From Polynucleobacter yangtzensis (GTDB lineage Bacteria; Pseudomonadota; Gammaproteobacteria; Burkholderiales; Burkholderiaceae): DNA of 64,000 nucleotides. Below the pieces are notes generated by a model that saw nothing but the letters and a program-made list of their open reading frames with translations, did not search any database and was not told where the DNA came from. The stretch is taken from contig NZ_LOJI01000035.1 in NCBI RefSeq assembly GCF_001595965.1, positions 257,770 through 321,769 of the forward strand, given 5' to 3'. Of this stretch, positions 17,140 to 25,963 are shown in pieces. Numbering within the stretch: the stretch's first letter is position 1; every line of letters begins with the position of its first letter. The position numbers were made by a program, and so were the translations under genes.

Positions 17140-17580
17140 TTACCCGTTTGGAGCGTTACCTACCTTCTCATATGCAGCTAACTTGGCCTTTAAATTACGC
17201 TCCTCCTGGAAGCGCTCAGTCTCATCCCGAACAACTGCAGCTATAGCAATAGGTTGATTTTGATCATCAAAAAGCATGCTCACTGAAAAAGCAATAGAAA
17301 TAGAGCGACCATCTTTATGGACAGCAGGCACTCTCAATAAGGCATTTCCATACTTTGTCACACCAGTCTGAATGGTATGAAAATATCCTTTTGAATGGCG
17401 CTCTCTAAAACGCTCGGGCGTAATAATACTGAGAGTTTTTCCTAGGGCCTCGTCTGAGCTATATCCAAAAACACGCTCGGCGGATGCGTTCCAAAACAAG
17501 ATATTCTCATCTCGATCGGAAATAATCACAGCCTCGCCAATTTGGCTAACAAGTGTTTCGAAATCTATAGCATTTGGCAT
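17140..17580 (-). CDS. Single PAS-domain protein
   Basis: The 146-residue soluble protein consists of one PAS domain with a PAC segment (about residues 8-130), followed by a short charged, probably coiled-coil tail (ETERFQEERNLKAKLAAYEK). Visible motifs are GEAVIISDRDENILFWNASAERVFGYS and the PAC region HKDGRSISIAFSVSMLFDDQNQPIAIAAVVRD. There is no output domain, so it may be a sensing partner for another protein. It lies beyond the cynS terminator on the same strand and is the only candidate sensor in the nitrogen block. Ligand unknown. Confidence 0.8.
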   Translation of the reverse strand: MPNAIDFETLVSQIGEAVIISDRDENILFWNASAERVFGYSSDEALGKTLSIITPERFRERHSKGYFHTIQTGVTKYGNALLRVPAVHKDGRSISIAFSVSMLFDDQNQPIAIAAVVRDETERFQEERNLKAKLAAYEKVGNAPNG

Positions 17581-17624
17581 TTTTAAACTCTATTTTTAAG
17601 TAATTTATGACTAAGCATACCCCA

Positions 17625-17648
17625 ATAAAAAACCACCCGAAGGTGGTT
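17625..17648 (-). terminator. Rho-independent terminator of the cobA-nrtABD-cynS operon
   Basis: On the minus strand the 7-bp stem AACCACC/GGTGGTT with a TTCG tetraloop is followed by TTTTATT. It starts 20 bp after the cynS stop and ends the minus-strand nitrogen operon. Confidence 0.9.
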
Positions 17649-17668
17649 CTCAGGAGGCGCTTCTATTT

Positions 17669-18112
17669 TTAGTAAGTCTTGTAAGAAAGATACTTGCCTG
17701 ACAGCACGACTTGAACACGATCTCCTTTTGGATCTGGCTCACGCTGAATATCCATTGAGAAATCAATTGCACTCATAATGCCATCGCCAAACTCTTCATG
17801 GATTAGCTCTTTAATAGTAGTGCCATAAACACTCACAATCTCATACCAACGATAGATCAATGGATCTGTTGGCACGGCAGTTGGCAGGGATCCTTTATAA
17901 GGAACAATTTGCAACCAAGCCATTTCTTCATCAGTCAAATCAAATAACTTGCCAGCGGCTTCAGCTTGCGCCTTAGTAAAGGTCATTTGACCTAAACAAC
18001 CCGCAGTAACCCACTCCTTTGATTCGCCTATTGCTTTTGCGATCTCACTCCATTTCATGCCATTGCGAACTTTGGCTTCGATAATTTTTTGTGTAACTAC
18101 TGAACGATCCAT
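17669..18112 (-). CDS. cynS: Cyanate hydratase (cyanase)
   Basis: Converts cyanate and bicarbonate to ammonia and CO2 (via carbamate), detoxifying cyanate and supplying nitrogen. The 147 residues are slightly shorter than E. coli CynS (156). The catalytic triad is intact as Arg88, Glu91 and Ser114, equivalent to R96/E99/S122 with a constant offset of eight. An N-terminal helix-turn-helix-like domain (about 1-75) precedes the conserved catalytic domain PTDPLIYRWYEIV onward. It follows nrtD by 30 bp and ends at a terminator, so it is the last gene of an ABC transporter operon, which implies imported cyanate as a substrate. Confidence 0.97.
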   Translation of the reverse strand: MDRSVVTQKIIEAKVRNGMKWSEIAKAIGESKEWVTAGCLGQMTFTKAQAEAAGKLFDLTDEEMAWLQIVPYKGSLPTAVPTDPLIYRWYEIVSVYGTTIKELIHEEFGDGIMSAIDFSMDIQREPDPKGDRVQVVLSGKYLSYKTY

Positions 18113-18142
18113 CTTTTTCTCCTAGTTTTAAGTTTTAGTTTA

Positions 18143-19006
18143 TTAAGCAACAACCGCATCAACGCCTGGAAGCACTATTACAGGCTTGTAACCATCTAAC
18201 TCACCATTAGCTCCTTTTACCTGCAGATCCTTTGATCGATTGACTAGAAAATCTACCAAATGGTTTCGCATTGGGTAATACATAGCATCATGATGTAAAT
18301 TAGCCCGCTTTCTTCCTTTGGGCAAAGTATTGACAACGATTTCAGCAATACGTGCATTAGGGCCGTTACTCATCAGCATAATTTTGTCAGAAAGCAAAAT
18401 TGCTTCATCAACATCATGGGTGATCATAAATACAGTTTGATTCGTTTCTTTGCAAATTTTGAGAAGCTCATCCTGAATAACCCCGCGAGTTAACGCATCC
18501 AAGGCGCCAAATGGCTCATCAAGTAGTAGCATTTTTGGCTCAATTGCAAAAGCTCTTGCAATACCAACCCTTTGCTTCATACCACCGGATAATTCAGATG
18601 GTTTTTTATTTTCAGCATTTACCAAGCCGACCATCGCTAGATACTTTTTGGAATGCTCAGTAATCTGCTCTTTTGACCAATCGGGATACTTTGACTTCAC
18701 CGCAAAAGCCACATTCTGCAGGACTGTCATCCAAGGCATTAATGCATGCCCTTGAAATACAACGCCACGCTCTAAACCAGGCCCCTGAATTCGCTTGCCA
18801 AGCATGATGGCATCGCCGCCAGTGGCTTCTTCAAGACCGGCAAGCACATTCAAAATAGTGGTTTTGCCACATCCGGAGTGACCGATGATGCAAACGAACT
18901 CACCTTTTTCGATTTCAAAATCTATTCCTTCAAATACCGGAGGTGCATCAGCTTTATATGCCTTACTGAGGTTTGAAACTTTTAGAAATGTATTTTCAAT
19001 CTGCAT
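18143..19006 (-). CDS. Nitrate/cyanate-type ABC transporter ATP-binding protein (NrtD/CynD-like)
   Basis: ATPase energising a nitrate/sulfonate/taurine-family importer. I choose ATG 19006 (MQIENTFLKV), giving 287 aa; an in-frame upstream reading from 19066 would run into the permease gene and add residues unlike the family. From this start it overlaps the permease stop by 11 bp. Walker A GHSGCGKTT lies at 42-50; the LSGGMKQR signature, MLLLDEPFGALD Walker B and ITHDVDEA H-loop are intact. It lacks the extra NrtA-like domain of cyanobacterial NrtC. Cyanase follows in the operon. Confidence 0.92.
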   Translation of the reverse strand: MQIENTFLKVSNLSKAYKADAPPVFEGIDFEIEKGEFVCIIGHSGCGKTTILNVLAGLEEATGGDAIMLGKRIQGPGLERGVVFQGHALMPWMTVLQNVAFAVKSKYPDWSKEQITEHSKKYLAMVGLVNAENKKPSELSGGMKQRVGIARAFAIEPKMLLLDEPFGALDALTRGVIQDELLKICKETNQTVFMITHDVDEAILLSDKIMLMSNGPNARIAEIVVNTLPKGRKRANLHHDAMYYPMRNHLVDFLVNRSKDLQVKGANGELDGYKPVIVLPGVDAVVA

Positions 19007-19856
19007 AAGAAACCGCCTTTTGTAACTTGCCAAATGCTGTATCAAGCAACATTCCAACAATACCAATTAAAAGAATCGCAAAAATCACACTGGAGAGTGA
19101 CAGGTTATTCCACTCATTCCACAAGAAGTAACCAATTCCAGTGCCGCCAACAAGCATCTCAGCAGCAACGATTACTAACCATGCAATCCCCATAGAGATG
19201 CGCATACCTGTCAAGATCGTTGGTGCAGCGGCAGGAAGAATAACTAAAAATGCCTTCCGCAAAGGAGAAACCTCTAATGTTTTAGCAACGTTTAATAATT
19301 CTTTACGTACATTGGCAACTCCAAATGCTGTGTTTAGGAGCATTGGCCATACGGAACAAATAAAGATCACGAAAATTCCAGAAATCGCAGAGTCTTTAAT
19401 GGTGTAAAGCGCAATAGGCATCCAAGCCAATGGTGAAATCGGTTTGAGGATTTGAATGAATGGATTAAATGCCTCATAAGCCAAAGGTGACATGCCAATC
19501 CAGAATCCAAACGGAATAGCGACAATCATTGCCAACAAGAATCCCAAGGCAACACGCCCCAAAGAATAAGCAAGTTGAATACCGATTCCCTTATCGTTCG
19601 GACCATTGTCATAAAAAGGGTGTGACAACTGCTTATAGATAGTCTCCCCCATTTGCGTTAAGGTTGGAAATCCAGTTTTTTGAACGGGCTCACTACCACC
19701 TTGACCCATAAGGCTGCTGTACTCACTAGAGGCAGTTGATACCCCAGGCGGCGGCGTAACCTTTTGTGTTGTCGCCATATGCCAGATAAACAAGCACATG
19801 AGTAAAATTACAACCGATAGAATTGCGCCCTTAACCTTAATTGATGCTGTTTTCAT
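18996..19856 (-). CDS. Nitrate/cyanate-type ABC transporter permease (NrtB/CynB-like)
   Basis: The 286-residue inner-membrane permease has about six membrane segments and an N-terminal anchor (about 10-28) followed by a periplasmic loop. The binding-protein-dependent transport domain holds the EAA-like loop: KTLEVSPLRKAFLVILPAAAPTILTGMRISMG. It shares this layout with NrtB, CmpB, SsuC and TauC. It is the only permease gene in the 17-33 kb nitrogen block, yet two cognate-type receptors are encoded there. It is 15 bp downstream of the first receptor and overlaps the ATPase. Confidence 0.92.
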   Translation of the reverse strand: MKTASIKVKGAILSVVILLMCLFIWHMATTQKVTPPPGVSTASSEYSSLMGQGGSEPVQKTGFPTLTQMGETIYKQLSHPFYDNGPNDKGIGIQLAYSLGRVALGFLLAMIVAIPFGFWIGMSPLAYEAFNPFIQILKPISPLAWMPIALYTIKDSAISGIFVIFICSVWPMLLNTAFGVANVRKELLNVAKTLEVSPLRKAFLVILPAAAPTILTGMRISMGIAWLVIVAAEMLVGGTGIGYFLWNEWNNLSLSSVIFAILLIGIVGMLLDTAFGKLQKAVSYAD

Positions 19857-19871
19857 TCATTTACCTTATAT

Positions 19872-21245
19872 TCACGCTTTATTGGTTTGAAAAGATTTTA
19901 GATAGGCTGCTGGCTGGCTAGGATCGAACTCTTTACCCATAATCTTGTCTTTTTTGTATCCCACTTTAGCCAATGGTGGAACTGCAATTCCAGTCTCACT
20001 CATATATTTTTTAGCGTCGGTCAGCAAAAATACTTTTTCAGAGATGTCCTTGTAATTCACATCGCCTTTGACGTAACCCCAACGCTGCATTTGGGTCAAC
20101 ATCCAAGTTGCCATGGAGTACCAAGGGATTGGATTGAAGTCGATACGATCTGGTACGTTCTGCACATTGCCAAGACCATCTGCAAACTTACCAGTGAGAA
20201 CCTGCATGACAACCGTCTCGGGCTGGTTAAGGTAATTCGGCGTAGAAATTACCTTAGCAATTAAAGGTCTATTTGCGGGGTCACGTGCCATCGTGGAGGC
20301 ATTGAGCACTGCGCGATAGAGGGCTGCAAAAGTATTTGGATTCTTACGGATAAATTCTTCAGAAGTTCCAAAAGCACAGCAAGGGTGACCATCCCAAATC
20401 TGCTTAGTCAGAATATGAATAAATCCGACCTCGTCATACACTGCGCGCTGATTAAATGGATCAGGCCCTAAAAAGCCATCAATATTGCCGGCACGTAAGT
20501 TTGCAACCATCTCTGGTGGAGGTGTAACGCGAATCTGAATATCTTTATCGGGATCTAAGCCAGCTTGAGCCACGTAATAACGTAGCAAGAAGTTATGCAT
20601 GGAATATTCAAATGGGACGGCAAACTTCATACCCTTCCAATTTTTCGGATCGCGATTATCTTTGTGCTTGTTAGCTAGTGTAATAGCCTGACCATTCACG
20701 TTCTGAATTGTGGCCACACGCATCTGAGAAGGATCAGAACCTAAGCCCATTGACATTGAGATTGGCATTGGTGATAAAAAGTGTGAGGCATCATGCTCTT
20801 TATTGAGCATCTTGTCACGAATTAAAGCCCAACCTGCGGTCTTATTAAGCGTAACGTTCAGGCCTTGTTTTTTATAAAAACCCAGCGGGTCAGCCATGAT
20901 GAGTGGAGTCGCACAAGTAATTGCGATAAAGCCAATTTTTAGGTCTGGTTTTTCTAATGGAGCTTTTTCTTGTGCCATTGCCTGCAAGGAGCCTACTGGC
21001 AAGAAGCCTGAGAGCGCGCTCATTGCCCCACCTACTCCAACAGCCTTTAAAAATGCGCGCCTACGATCTTCTTGAGGAAAAAGAGCCTTAACTAAGCTGG
21101 CCTCAACAAAATCTGCGCTTTGCTGCTCGGCATCCATCATTGCTGAAAGTGAGTTTGCATGATCCAGCTCGGATGCATGCTGTCCACAGCTACAGCGGTT
21201 GCTAAACAGAGGTCTATCTGGATCAAATGGACGATATGAATTCAT
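19872..21245 (-). CDS. NrtA/CmpA-like ABC receptor with extended Cys/His N-terminus
   Basis: Periplasmic receptor of the nitrate/bicarbonate/cyanate family. The protein is 457 residues because its Tat motif RRRAFLK starts only at residue 61; cleavage is likely near AMA-QE, about residue 91. The 60-residue cytosolic lead contains CSCGQHASELDH (18-29), a possible metal-binding Cys-x-Cys...His cluster. The mature domain shows IAITCATPLIMADPLGFYKKQGL and MVANLRAGNIDGFLGPDPFNQRAVYD, the anion-site region. It is followed by permease, ATPase and cyanase, so cyanate or nitrate/nitrite is the likely ligand. The start ATG is the first available, 20 bp after cobA. Confidence 0.87.
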   Translation of the reverse strand: MNSYRPFDPDRPLFSNRCSCGQHASELDHANSLSAMMDAEQQSADFVEASLVKALFPQEDRRRAFLKAVGVGGAMSALSGFLPVGSLQAMAQEKAPLEKPDLKIGFIAITCATPLIMADPLGFYKKQGLNVTLNKTAGWALIRDKMLNKEHDASHFLSPMPISMSMGLGSDPSQMRVATIQNVNGQAITLANKHKDNRDPKNWKGMKFAVPFEYSMHNFLLRYYVAQAGLDPDKDIQIRVTPPPEMVANLRAGNIDGFLGPDPFNQRAVYDEVGFIHILTKQIWDGHPCCAFGTSEEFIRKNPNTFAALYRAVLNASTMARDPANRPLIAKVISTPNYLNQPETVVMQVLTGKFADGLGNVQNVPDRIDFNPIPWYSMATWMLTQMQRWGYVKGDVNYKDISEKVFLLTDAKKYMSETGIAVPPLAKVGYKKDKIMGKEFDPSQPAAYLKSFQTNKA

Positions 21246-21265
21246 TTATAGCTCCTAGTAAGTAA

Positions 21266-22069
21266 TTAAGATGCGGCTTGCAATTCGTTGAAATGGTTTT
21301 TTGACTCAACCAATGGGATAAGCGTATGCAGTTTTTTTCTATAAACCTCTCCGATCATCACTACAACAGGTTGCTTATCTAAAAAATGATGATGAACATC
21401 ACCAAAGCGTAATTCATCTAATGTGCAGGCGAAACTACGTTGCGATGGCAGGCTGACCGATTCCATCAAGCAAACCGGGGTATCTATCGAGTAGCCCTGA
21501 GCAATCAATGTTGTCGCGACCTCAGATAGCTGATCACGCGCCATATAGTAAATAGCAGTTTTATGATCTTCATGCGCGCAACGGCCAGGAAGAGTAGTCA
21601 GCGTCAGAGTTCTACTTAACTCCCTGGTGGTTGGAGGCTGCCTTAACTCTGCCGAGGCTGCTAAGGCAGTGGTGATGCCTGGAACAATCTCATAGCGCAC
21701 ATTTGCTTTCTCGAGAGCATCAATTTCTTCCTGTGCACGACCAAAGATCATCGGATCCCCGCCTTTCAGGCGCACAACTACTGAGTACTTTTCTGCAGCA
21801 TCCACCAATTGCTTGTTAATGAAGTGCTGAGAGCTCGAATGTGATCCGCATCTTTTCCCTACCTGCACCAACTTAGTGCTAGCACACCACTCCAACATAG
21901 AAATATCAATGAGTGCATCATAAAAAACAATATCCGCATTACCTAAAATCCTGGCACCGCGTACAGTAATAAGATCAGAGGCGCCGGGACCAGCACCAAT
22001 AAGGAATACGCCCGGTTCAATACAGTGGGCTGTATTGGTAATGACTGTTAATGGTGCAATTTGTTTCAT
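21266..22069 (-). CDS. cobA: Uroporphyrinogen-III C-methyltransferase (SUMT)
   Basis: Methylates uroporphyrinogen III twice with SAM to make precorrin-2, the precursor of siroheme needed by the nitrite reductase encoded on the other strand. The 267 residues are a stand-alone SUMT. The N-terminal VFLIGAGPGASDLITVRGARIL is the SAM-site glycine motif, with VRLKGGDPMIFGRAQEE and VPGITTALAASAELRQPPTTR following, both diagnostic. The CysG dehydrogenase/ferrochelatase half is absent here and must be elsewhere. First gene of the minus nitrogen operon, divergent from the second receptor gene. Confidence 0.93.
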   Translation of the reverse strand: MKQIAPLTVITNTAHCIEPGVFLIGAGPGASDLITVRGARILGNADIVFYDALIDISMLEWCASTKLVQVGKRCGSHSSSQHFINKQLVDAAEKYSVVVRLKGGDPMIFGRAQEEIDALEKANVRYEIVPGITTALAASAELRQPPTTRELSRTLTLTTLPGRCAHEDHKTAIYYMARDQLSEVATTLIAQGYSIDTPVCLMESVSLPSQRSFACTLDELRFGDVHHHFLDKQPVVVMIGEVYRKKLHTLIPLVESKNHFNELQAAS

Positions 22070-22137
22070 GCCTCATTTTTAACAGCCGGCAATATCTTCA
22101 AATTTCTTACGTGAACCAAAATGGCGCATGTAATTAT

Positions 22138-22149
22138 TTGGTGCACCAA
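22138..22149. promoter_or_regulatory. 12-bp palindrome in the divergent nitrogen promoter region
   Basis: The perfect palindrome TTGGTGCACCAA lies in the 151-bp gap between cobA and the second nrtA-like gene. It contains both NtrC half-site cores (GGTGCA and TGCACC) but overlapped rather than spaced by five bases as in the NtrC consensus. No sigma-54 -24/-12 element could be found nearby. It may be an operator shared by both operons; which protein binds is unknown. Confidence 0.4.
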
Positions 22150-22220
22150 TACCAAGCCATCAACTCAATTGAGGCAAGCGCAACTTCTTTATCGTTAGTT
22201 ATCGACCAAAGGAGCTCAGC

Positions 22221-23516
22221 ATGAAAGAGAAAACTAGCATTAGCGGCTTATCACCAGAAGCCACCACCCCCACTGTTACTGATGCCAATCCTACGCGTCG
22301 CAAACTTATACAAGGCATTGGTTCTGCAAGCATTCTGTCCTTAATAGATCCAATGGTTAAAGCTGGAGCATGGGCAGCAGGCTCCGATGCCCCCGAAAAA
22401 ACGGATGTGAAGGTCAGCTTTATTGCCCTTACAGACTGCTCATCGGTCGTCATGGCCAACCATCTTGGTCTAGATAAGAAGTACGGCGTCAAGATCATCC
22501 CCACCAAAGAGGCATCATGGGCTGCAATCCGTGACAAGCTAGTGAATGGTGAAAACGACATGTCGCACATTCTGTATGGGCTGGTATATGGATTACAGAT
22601 GGGCATTGGTGGCCAACAAAAAGACATGTCTATCCTCATGTCACTCAATAAAAATGGTCAAGCAATTACTTTATCTAAAGCGCTTTACCAAAAGGGCGTT
22701 ACTGATGGCGCAAGCCTTAAAGCTGTAATGGATAAAGAAAAGCGTGACTATACATTCGCGCAAACCTTTCCAACCGGTACACACGCTATGTGGCTCTACT
22801 ACTGGTTAGCGAACTACGGAATCAATCCATTTAAAGACGCGAAAATTATCACTGTTCCGCCCCCTCAAATGGTGGCAAATATGCGCAGCGGAAATATGGA
22901 TGGCTATTGTGTAGGTGAACCCTGGAATGCCCGCGCAATCATTGACGGCATTGGCTTTACAGCCATTACTACACAAGCAATTTGGCAAGATCATCCTGAG
23001 AAGGCGCTGGGTACAACTTCCGACTTTGCAAAGAAGTATCCCAATACTTGTCGTGCAGTTACGGCGGCAATCTTAGAGGCTGGAAAATATATTGATGCAT
23101 CGACTTCGAATAAGCATGCAACTGCGGAAGTTGTCGCTGCACCTTCATTTGTGAATACTGACGTTGCTGTAATTCAAGATCGAATGATGGGTCGCTACAA
23201 CAATGGTATCGGCAAGACTTGGGATGACCCTCATGCGATGAAGTTTTATAACGACGGTTTGGCAACTTTCCCATACCTGTCTGATGGCATGTGGTTTATG
23301 ACTCAACATAAGCGTTGGGGATTACTCAAAGAACATCCAGATTACTTGGCAGTAGCGAAGAAGGTTAACAACATCGCTATCTACAAAGATGCGGCTACGG
23401 CCTCCAAAACCCCATTACCAAAAAGCGATATGCGCTCCAGCAAATTATTTGATGGTGTTGTATGGAATGGCTCCAACCCTGCTGCTTATGCAGATAGCTT
23501 CAAGATCAAAGCATGA
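22221..23516 (+). CDS. Second NrtA-like ABC receptor (nitrate/nitrite type)
   Basis: The 431-residue Tat-exported receptor has TRRKLIQG at 25-32. The mature domain has VSFIALTDCSSVVMANHLGLDKKYGV and MVANMRSGNMDGYCVGEPWNARAI, the anion-binding region seen in NrtA. A GGAG box lies before the ATG. It heads the nitrate/nitrite reductase operon and overlaps nirB by 4 bp, but no permease or ATPase follows. It therefore probably docks on the NrtB/NrtD-like proteins of the divergent operon. It differs from the first receptor in lacking the long Cys/His lead. Confidence 0.9.
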   Translation: MKEKTSISGLSPEATTPTVTDANPTRRKLIQGIGSASILSLIDPMVKAGAWAAGSDAPEKTDVKVSFIALTDCSSVVMANHLGLDKKYGVKIIPTKEASWAAIRDKLVNGENDMSHILYGLVYGLQMGIGGQQKDMSILMSLNKNGQAITLSKALYQKGVTDGASLKAVMDKEKRDYTFAQTFPTGTHAMWLYYWLANYGINPFKDAKIITVPPPQMVANMRSGNMDGYCVGEPWNARAIIDGIGFTAITTQAIWQDHPEKALGTTSDFAKKYPNTCRAVTAAILEAGKYIDASTSNKHATAEVVAAPSFVNTDVAVIQDRMMGRYNNGIGKTWDDPHAMKFYNDGLATFPYLSDGMWFMTQHKRWGLLKEHPDYLAVAKKVNNIAIYKDAATASKTPLPKSDMRSSKLFDGVVWNGSNPAAYADSFKIKA

Positions 23517-25963
23517 AAAAACAAAAACTCGTCATGATTGGCAATGGGATGGCCGGAGTCCGGACCATCGAGGAACTATTAAAGCTCGACCCAGAGCTTT
23601 ATGACATCACCATCTTTGGTGCAGAGCCCCATCCCAACTACAACCGCATTTTGCTGTCCCCAGTATTGGCTGGCGAACAGACTCTTGAGCAAATTGTTCT
23701 AAATGACCTCGATTGGTACAAGGGTAATGGCATCCATCTTCATCTTGGCAAAACCATAACTAAGATTGACCGCAAAGAGCGCACTGTTATTGCCGATGAT
23801 GGCACCGTTGAAAGCTACGATCGCTTATTGCTCGCTACCGGCTCTTTACCATTTATCTTGCCTGTTCCAGGAAATAACTTACCTGGCGTGATTGCGTATC
23901 GTGATATCAAAGATACGAATGAGATGATTGATGTGGCAACGCGTTACAAAAATGCCGTTGTCATTGGTGGCGGCCTACTTGGTCTAGAAGCTGCAAATGG
24001 TCTGGCCCTCAGGGGGATGAGTGTGACTGTGGTCCATCTGGCTGAATGGTTGATGGAAAGACAGCTAGATAAAACAGCGGCTGATTTACTTCAAAAATCC
24101 TTGGAAGAAAAAGGTCTTAAGTTTTTACTGAAAACTTCTACCGAGGCAATTACCCCAAATGCAGCAGGCGATCGTGTCGGCCATATCCGCTTTAAAGGTG
24201 GGTTAGAAATACCTGCTGACTTAGTTGTTATGGCGGCGGGTATTAAGCCCAATACAGCTTTAGCTGAATCTGCAGGTTTACATTGCCAAAGAGGCATCGT
24301 TGTTAATGACACTTTGCAAACGTTTGACCCAAGAATCTATGCAGTTGGTGAGTGCGCAAGCCATCGTGGAACTGCATATGGTTTAGTTGCGCCTTTATTT
24401 GAGCAGGCTAAGGTTTGTGCAAATCACCTTGCCGAACACGGTATCGGTCGCTATGAGGGCTCCGTAACGTCAACAAAACTGAAAGTGACAGGTGTTGATC
24501 TCTTCTCCGCTGGAAACTTTATGGGAGGCGAAGGTACTGAAGAGATTACTCTGGCCGATCCTATTGGCGGAGTGTATAAAAAATTAGTTCTTAAAGATGA
24601 TCGCTTAATTGGTGCTTGTATGTTTGGCGATACAGCGGATAGTACTTGGTATTTCAAGCTCATGCGTGACGAACAAAGCATTGCAGAGATTCGTGACACG
24701 TTGATGTTTGGTGAATCTAATATTGGCGACGTTGGTCATCAAGGTCACAATAAAGCTGCCGGCATGACTGATGCAGATGAAATTTGCGGATGCAATGGGG
24801 TCACTAAAGGCACCATTGTCAAGGCTATTCGAGAACAGGGTCTATTCACACTAGATGAAGTAAAGAAATGTACCAAAGCCAGCAGCTCCTGTGGTTCTTG
24901 TACAGGCCTAGTTGAGCAAGTTCTGATGAATGTTCTTGGCACGGATTATTCAGCAACCCCTAGAAAGAAATCAATTTGTGGATGCTCCGATCTTTCTCAT
25001 GATGAAATTCGTCAAGCCATACGCTCAGGTCACTTAATTTCTCAAGAGCAAGTTCGCACCGAACTGAACTGGAGAACACCTAACGGTTGTGCGACTTGTC
25101 GCCCTGCCTTAAATTATTATTTGATCTCTACATGGCCACATGAAGCAAAAGATGATCCACAATCCCGCTTCATTAATGAACGCGCTCATGCCAATATTCA
25201 GAAAGATGGCACCTACTCAGTTATTCCGCGGATGTTTGGTGGACTAACTACCCCTTCTGAACTACGCAGAATTGCTGACGTTGCTGAGAAATACCAAGTA
25301 CCAACGGTTAAGGTAACTGGCGGCCAACGAATTGACTTACTTGGGATCAAGAAGGATGATCTTCCAGCGGTTTGGAAAGAGTTGGATATGCCATCAGGTC
25401 ATGCCTATGGCAAATCAATTCGCACAGTGAAAACTTGTGTTGGTGATGAGCACTGTCGTTTTGGTACCCAGTCCTCCATGAAAATGGGCGTAGATCTTGA
25501 GAGAATGCTCTTCGGTATGTACGCACCTCACAAAGTTAAGCTGGCGGTGTCTGGCTGCCCACGAAACTGCGCAGAAGCTGGCATCAAAGACGTTGGCATC
25601 ATTGGCGTTGAGTCCGGCTGGGAGCTCTATATTGGTGGTAACGGCGGCATTAAAACAGAAGTAGCGGAATTTCTCTGTAAAGTTAAAACCGATGAGGAAG
25701 TTCGTGAATATTCTGGGGCCTTCTTACAACTGTACCGTGAAGAAGCTTGGTATTTGGATCGAACTGTCCATTACTTGGCAAGAGTTGGCATGGAATACAT
25801 TAAGCAAAAGGTGGTCGACGATGCTGAAAGTCGTAAAGCTCTCTATGAAAGACTGCTGTTTGATCTAAAAGATGCTCCGGATCCCTGGAAAGACTTTGAA
25901 CGTGCTGGTGTAGATGTTCGTCAATTTAAAACTATTCCTATAGTCGAGGTTGGAAATGTCTAA
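23513..25963 (+). CDS. nirB: Assimilatory nitrite reductase [NAD(P)H], large subunit
   Basis: Reduces nitrite to ammonium with six electrons in the cytoplasm. At 816 aa it has, in order, an FAD/NAD(P)H oxidoreductase module (IGNGMAG at 8-14, GGGLLGLEAA near 152), two BFD-like [2Fe-2S] motifs (CGCNG...CGSCTG, then CGCSD...CATCRP), a ferredoxin-like nitrite/sulfite reductase half-domain, and the siroheme/[4Fe-4S] site (CVGDEHCRFG and CPRNCAEAG). Its ATG overlaps the receptor stop as ATGA. The siroheme precursor enzyme CobA is encoded divergently. All key cysteines are present. Confidence 0.97.
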   Translation: MKKQKLVMIGNGMAGVRTIEELLKLDPELYDITIFGAEPHPNYNRILLSPVLAGEQTLEQIVLNDLDWYKGNGIHLHLGKTITKIDRKERTVIADDGTVESYDRLLLATGSLPFILPVPGNNLPGVIAYRDIKDTNEMIDVATRYKNAVVIGGGLLGLEAANGLALRGMSVTVVHLAEWLMERQLDKTAADLLQKSLEEKGLKFLLKTSTEAITPNAAGDRVGHIRFKGGLEIPADLVVMAAGIKPNTALAESAGLHCQRGIVVNDTLQTFDPRIYAVGECASHRGTAYGLVAPLFEQAKVCANHLAEHGIGRYEGSVTSTKLKVTGVDLFSAGNFMGGEGTEEITLADPIGGVYKKLVLKDDRLIGACMFGDTADSTWYFKLMRDEQSIAEIRDTLMFGESNIGDVGHQGHNKAAGMTDADEICGCNGVTKGTIVKAIREQGLFTLDEVKKCTKASSSCGSCTGLVEQVLMNVLGTDYSATPRKKSICGCSDLSHDEIRQAIRSGHLISQEQVRTELNWRTPNGCATCRPALNYYLISTWPHEAKDDPQSRFINERAHANIQKDGTYSVIPRMFGGLTTPSELRRIADVAEKYQVPTVKVTGGQRIDLLGIKKDDLPAVWKELDMPSGHAYGKSIRTVKTCVGDEHCRFGTQSSMKMGVDLERMLFGMYAPHKVKLAVSGCPRNCAEAGIKDVGIIGVESGWELYIGGNGGIKTEVAEFLCKVKTDEEVREYSGAFLQLYREEAWYLDRTVHYLARVGMEYIKQKVVDDAESRKALYERLLFDLKDAPDPWKDFERAGVDVRQFKTIPIVEVGNV

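Noticed and set aside
18996..19066. Upstream extension of the ATPase gene to 19066
   Set aside because: The added residues lie inside the permease reading and do not resemble the family; ATG 19006 fits better.
22070..22220. Sigma-54 promoter for the nitrate operon
   Set aside because: TGGCGC occurs but no TTGC follows at the right spacing.
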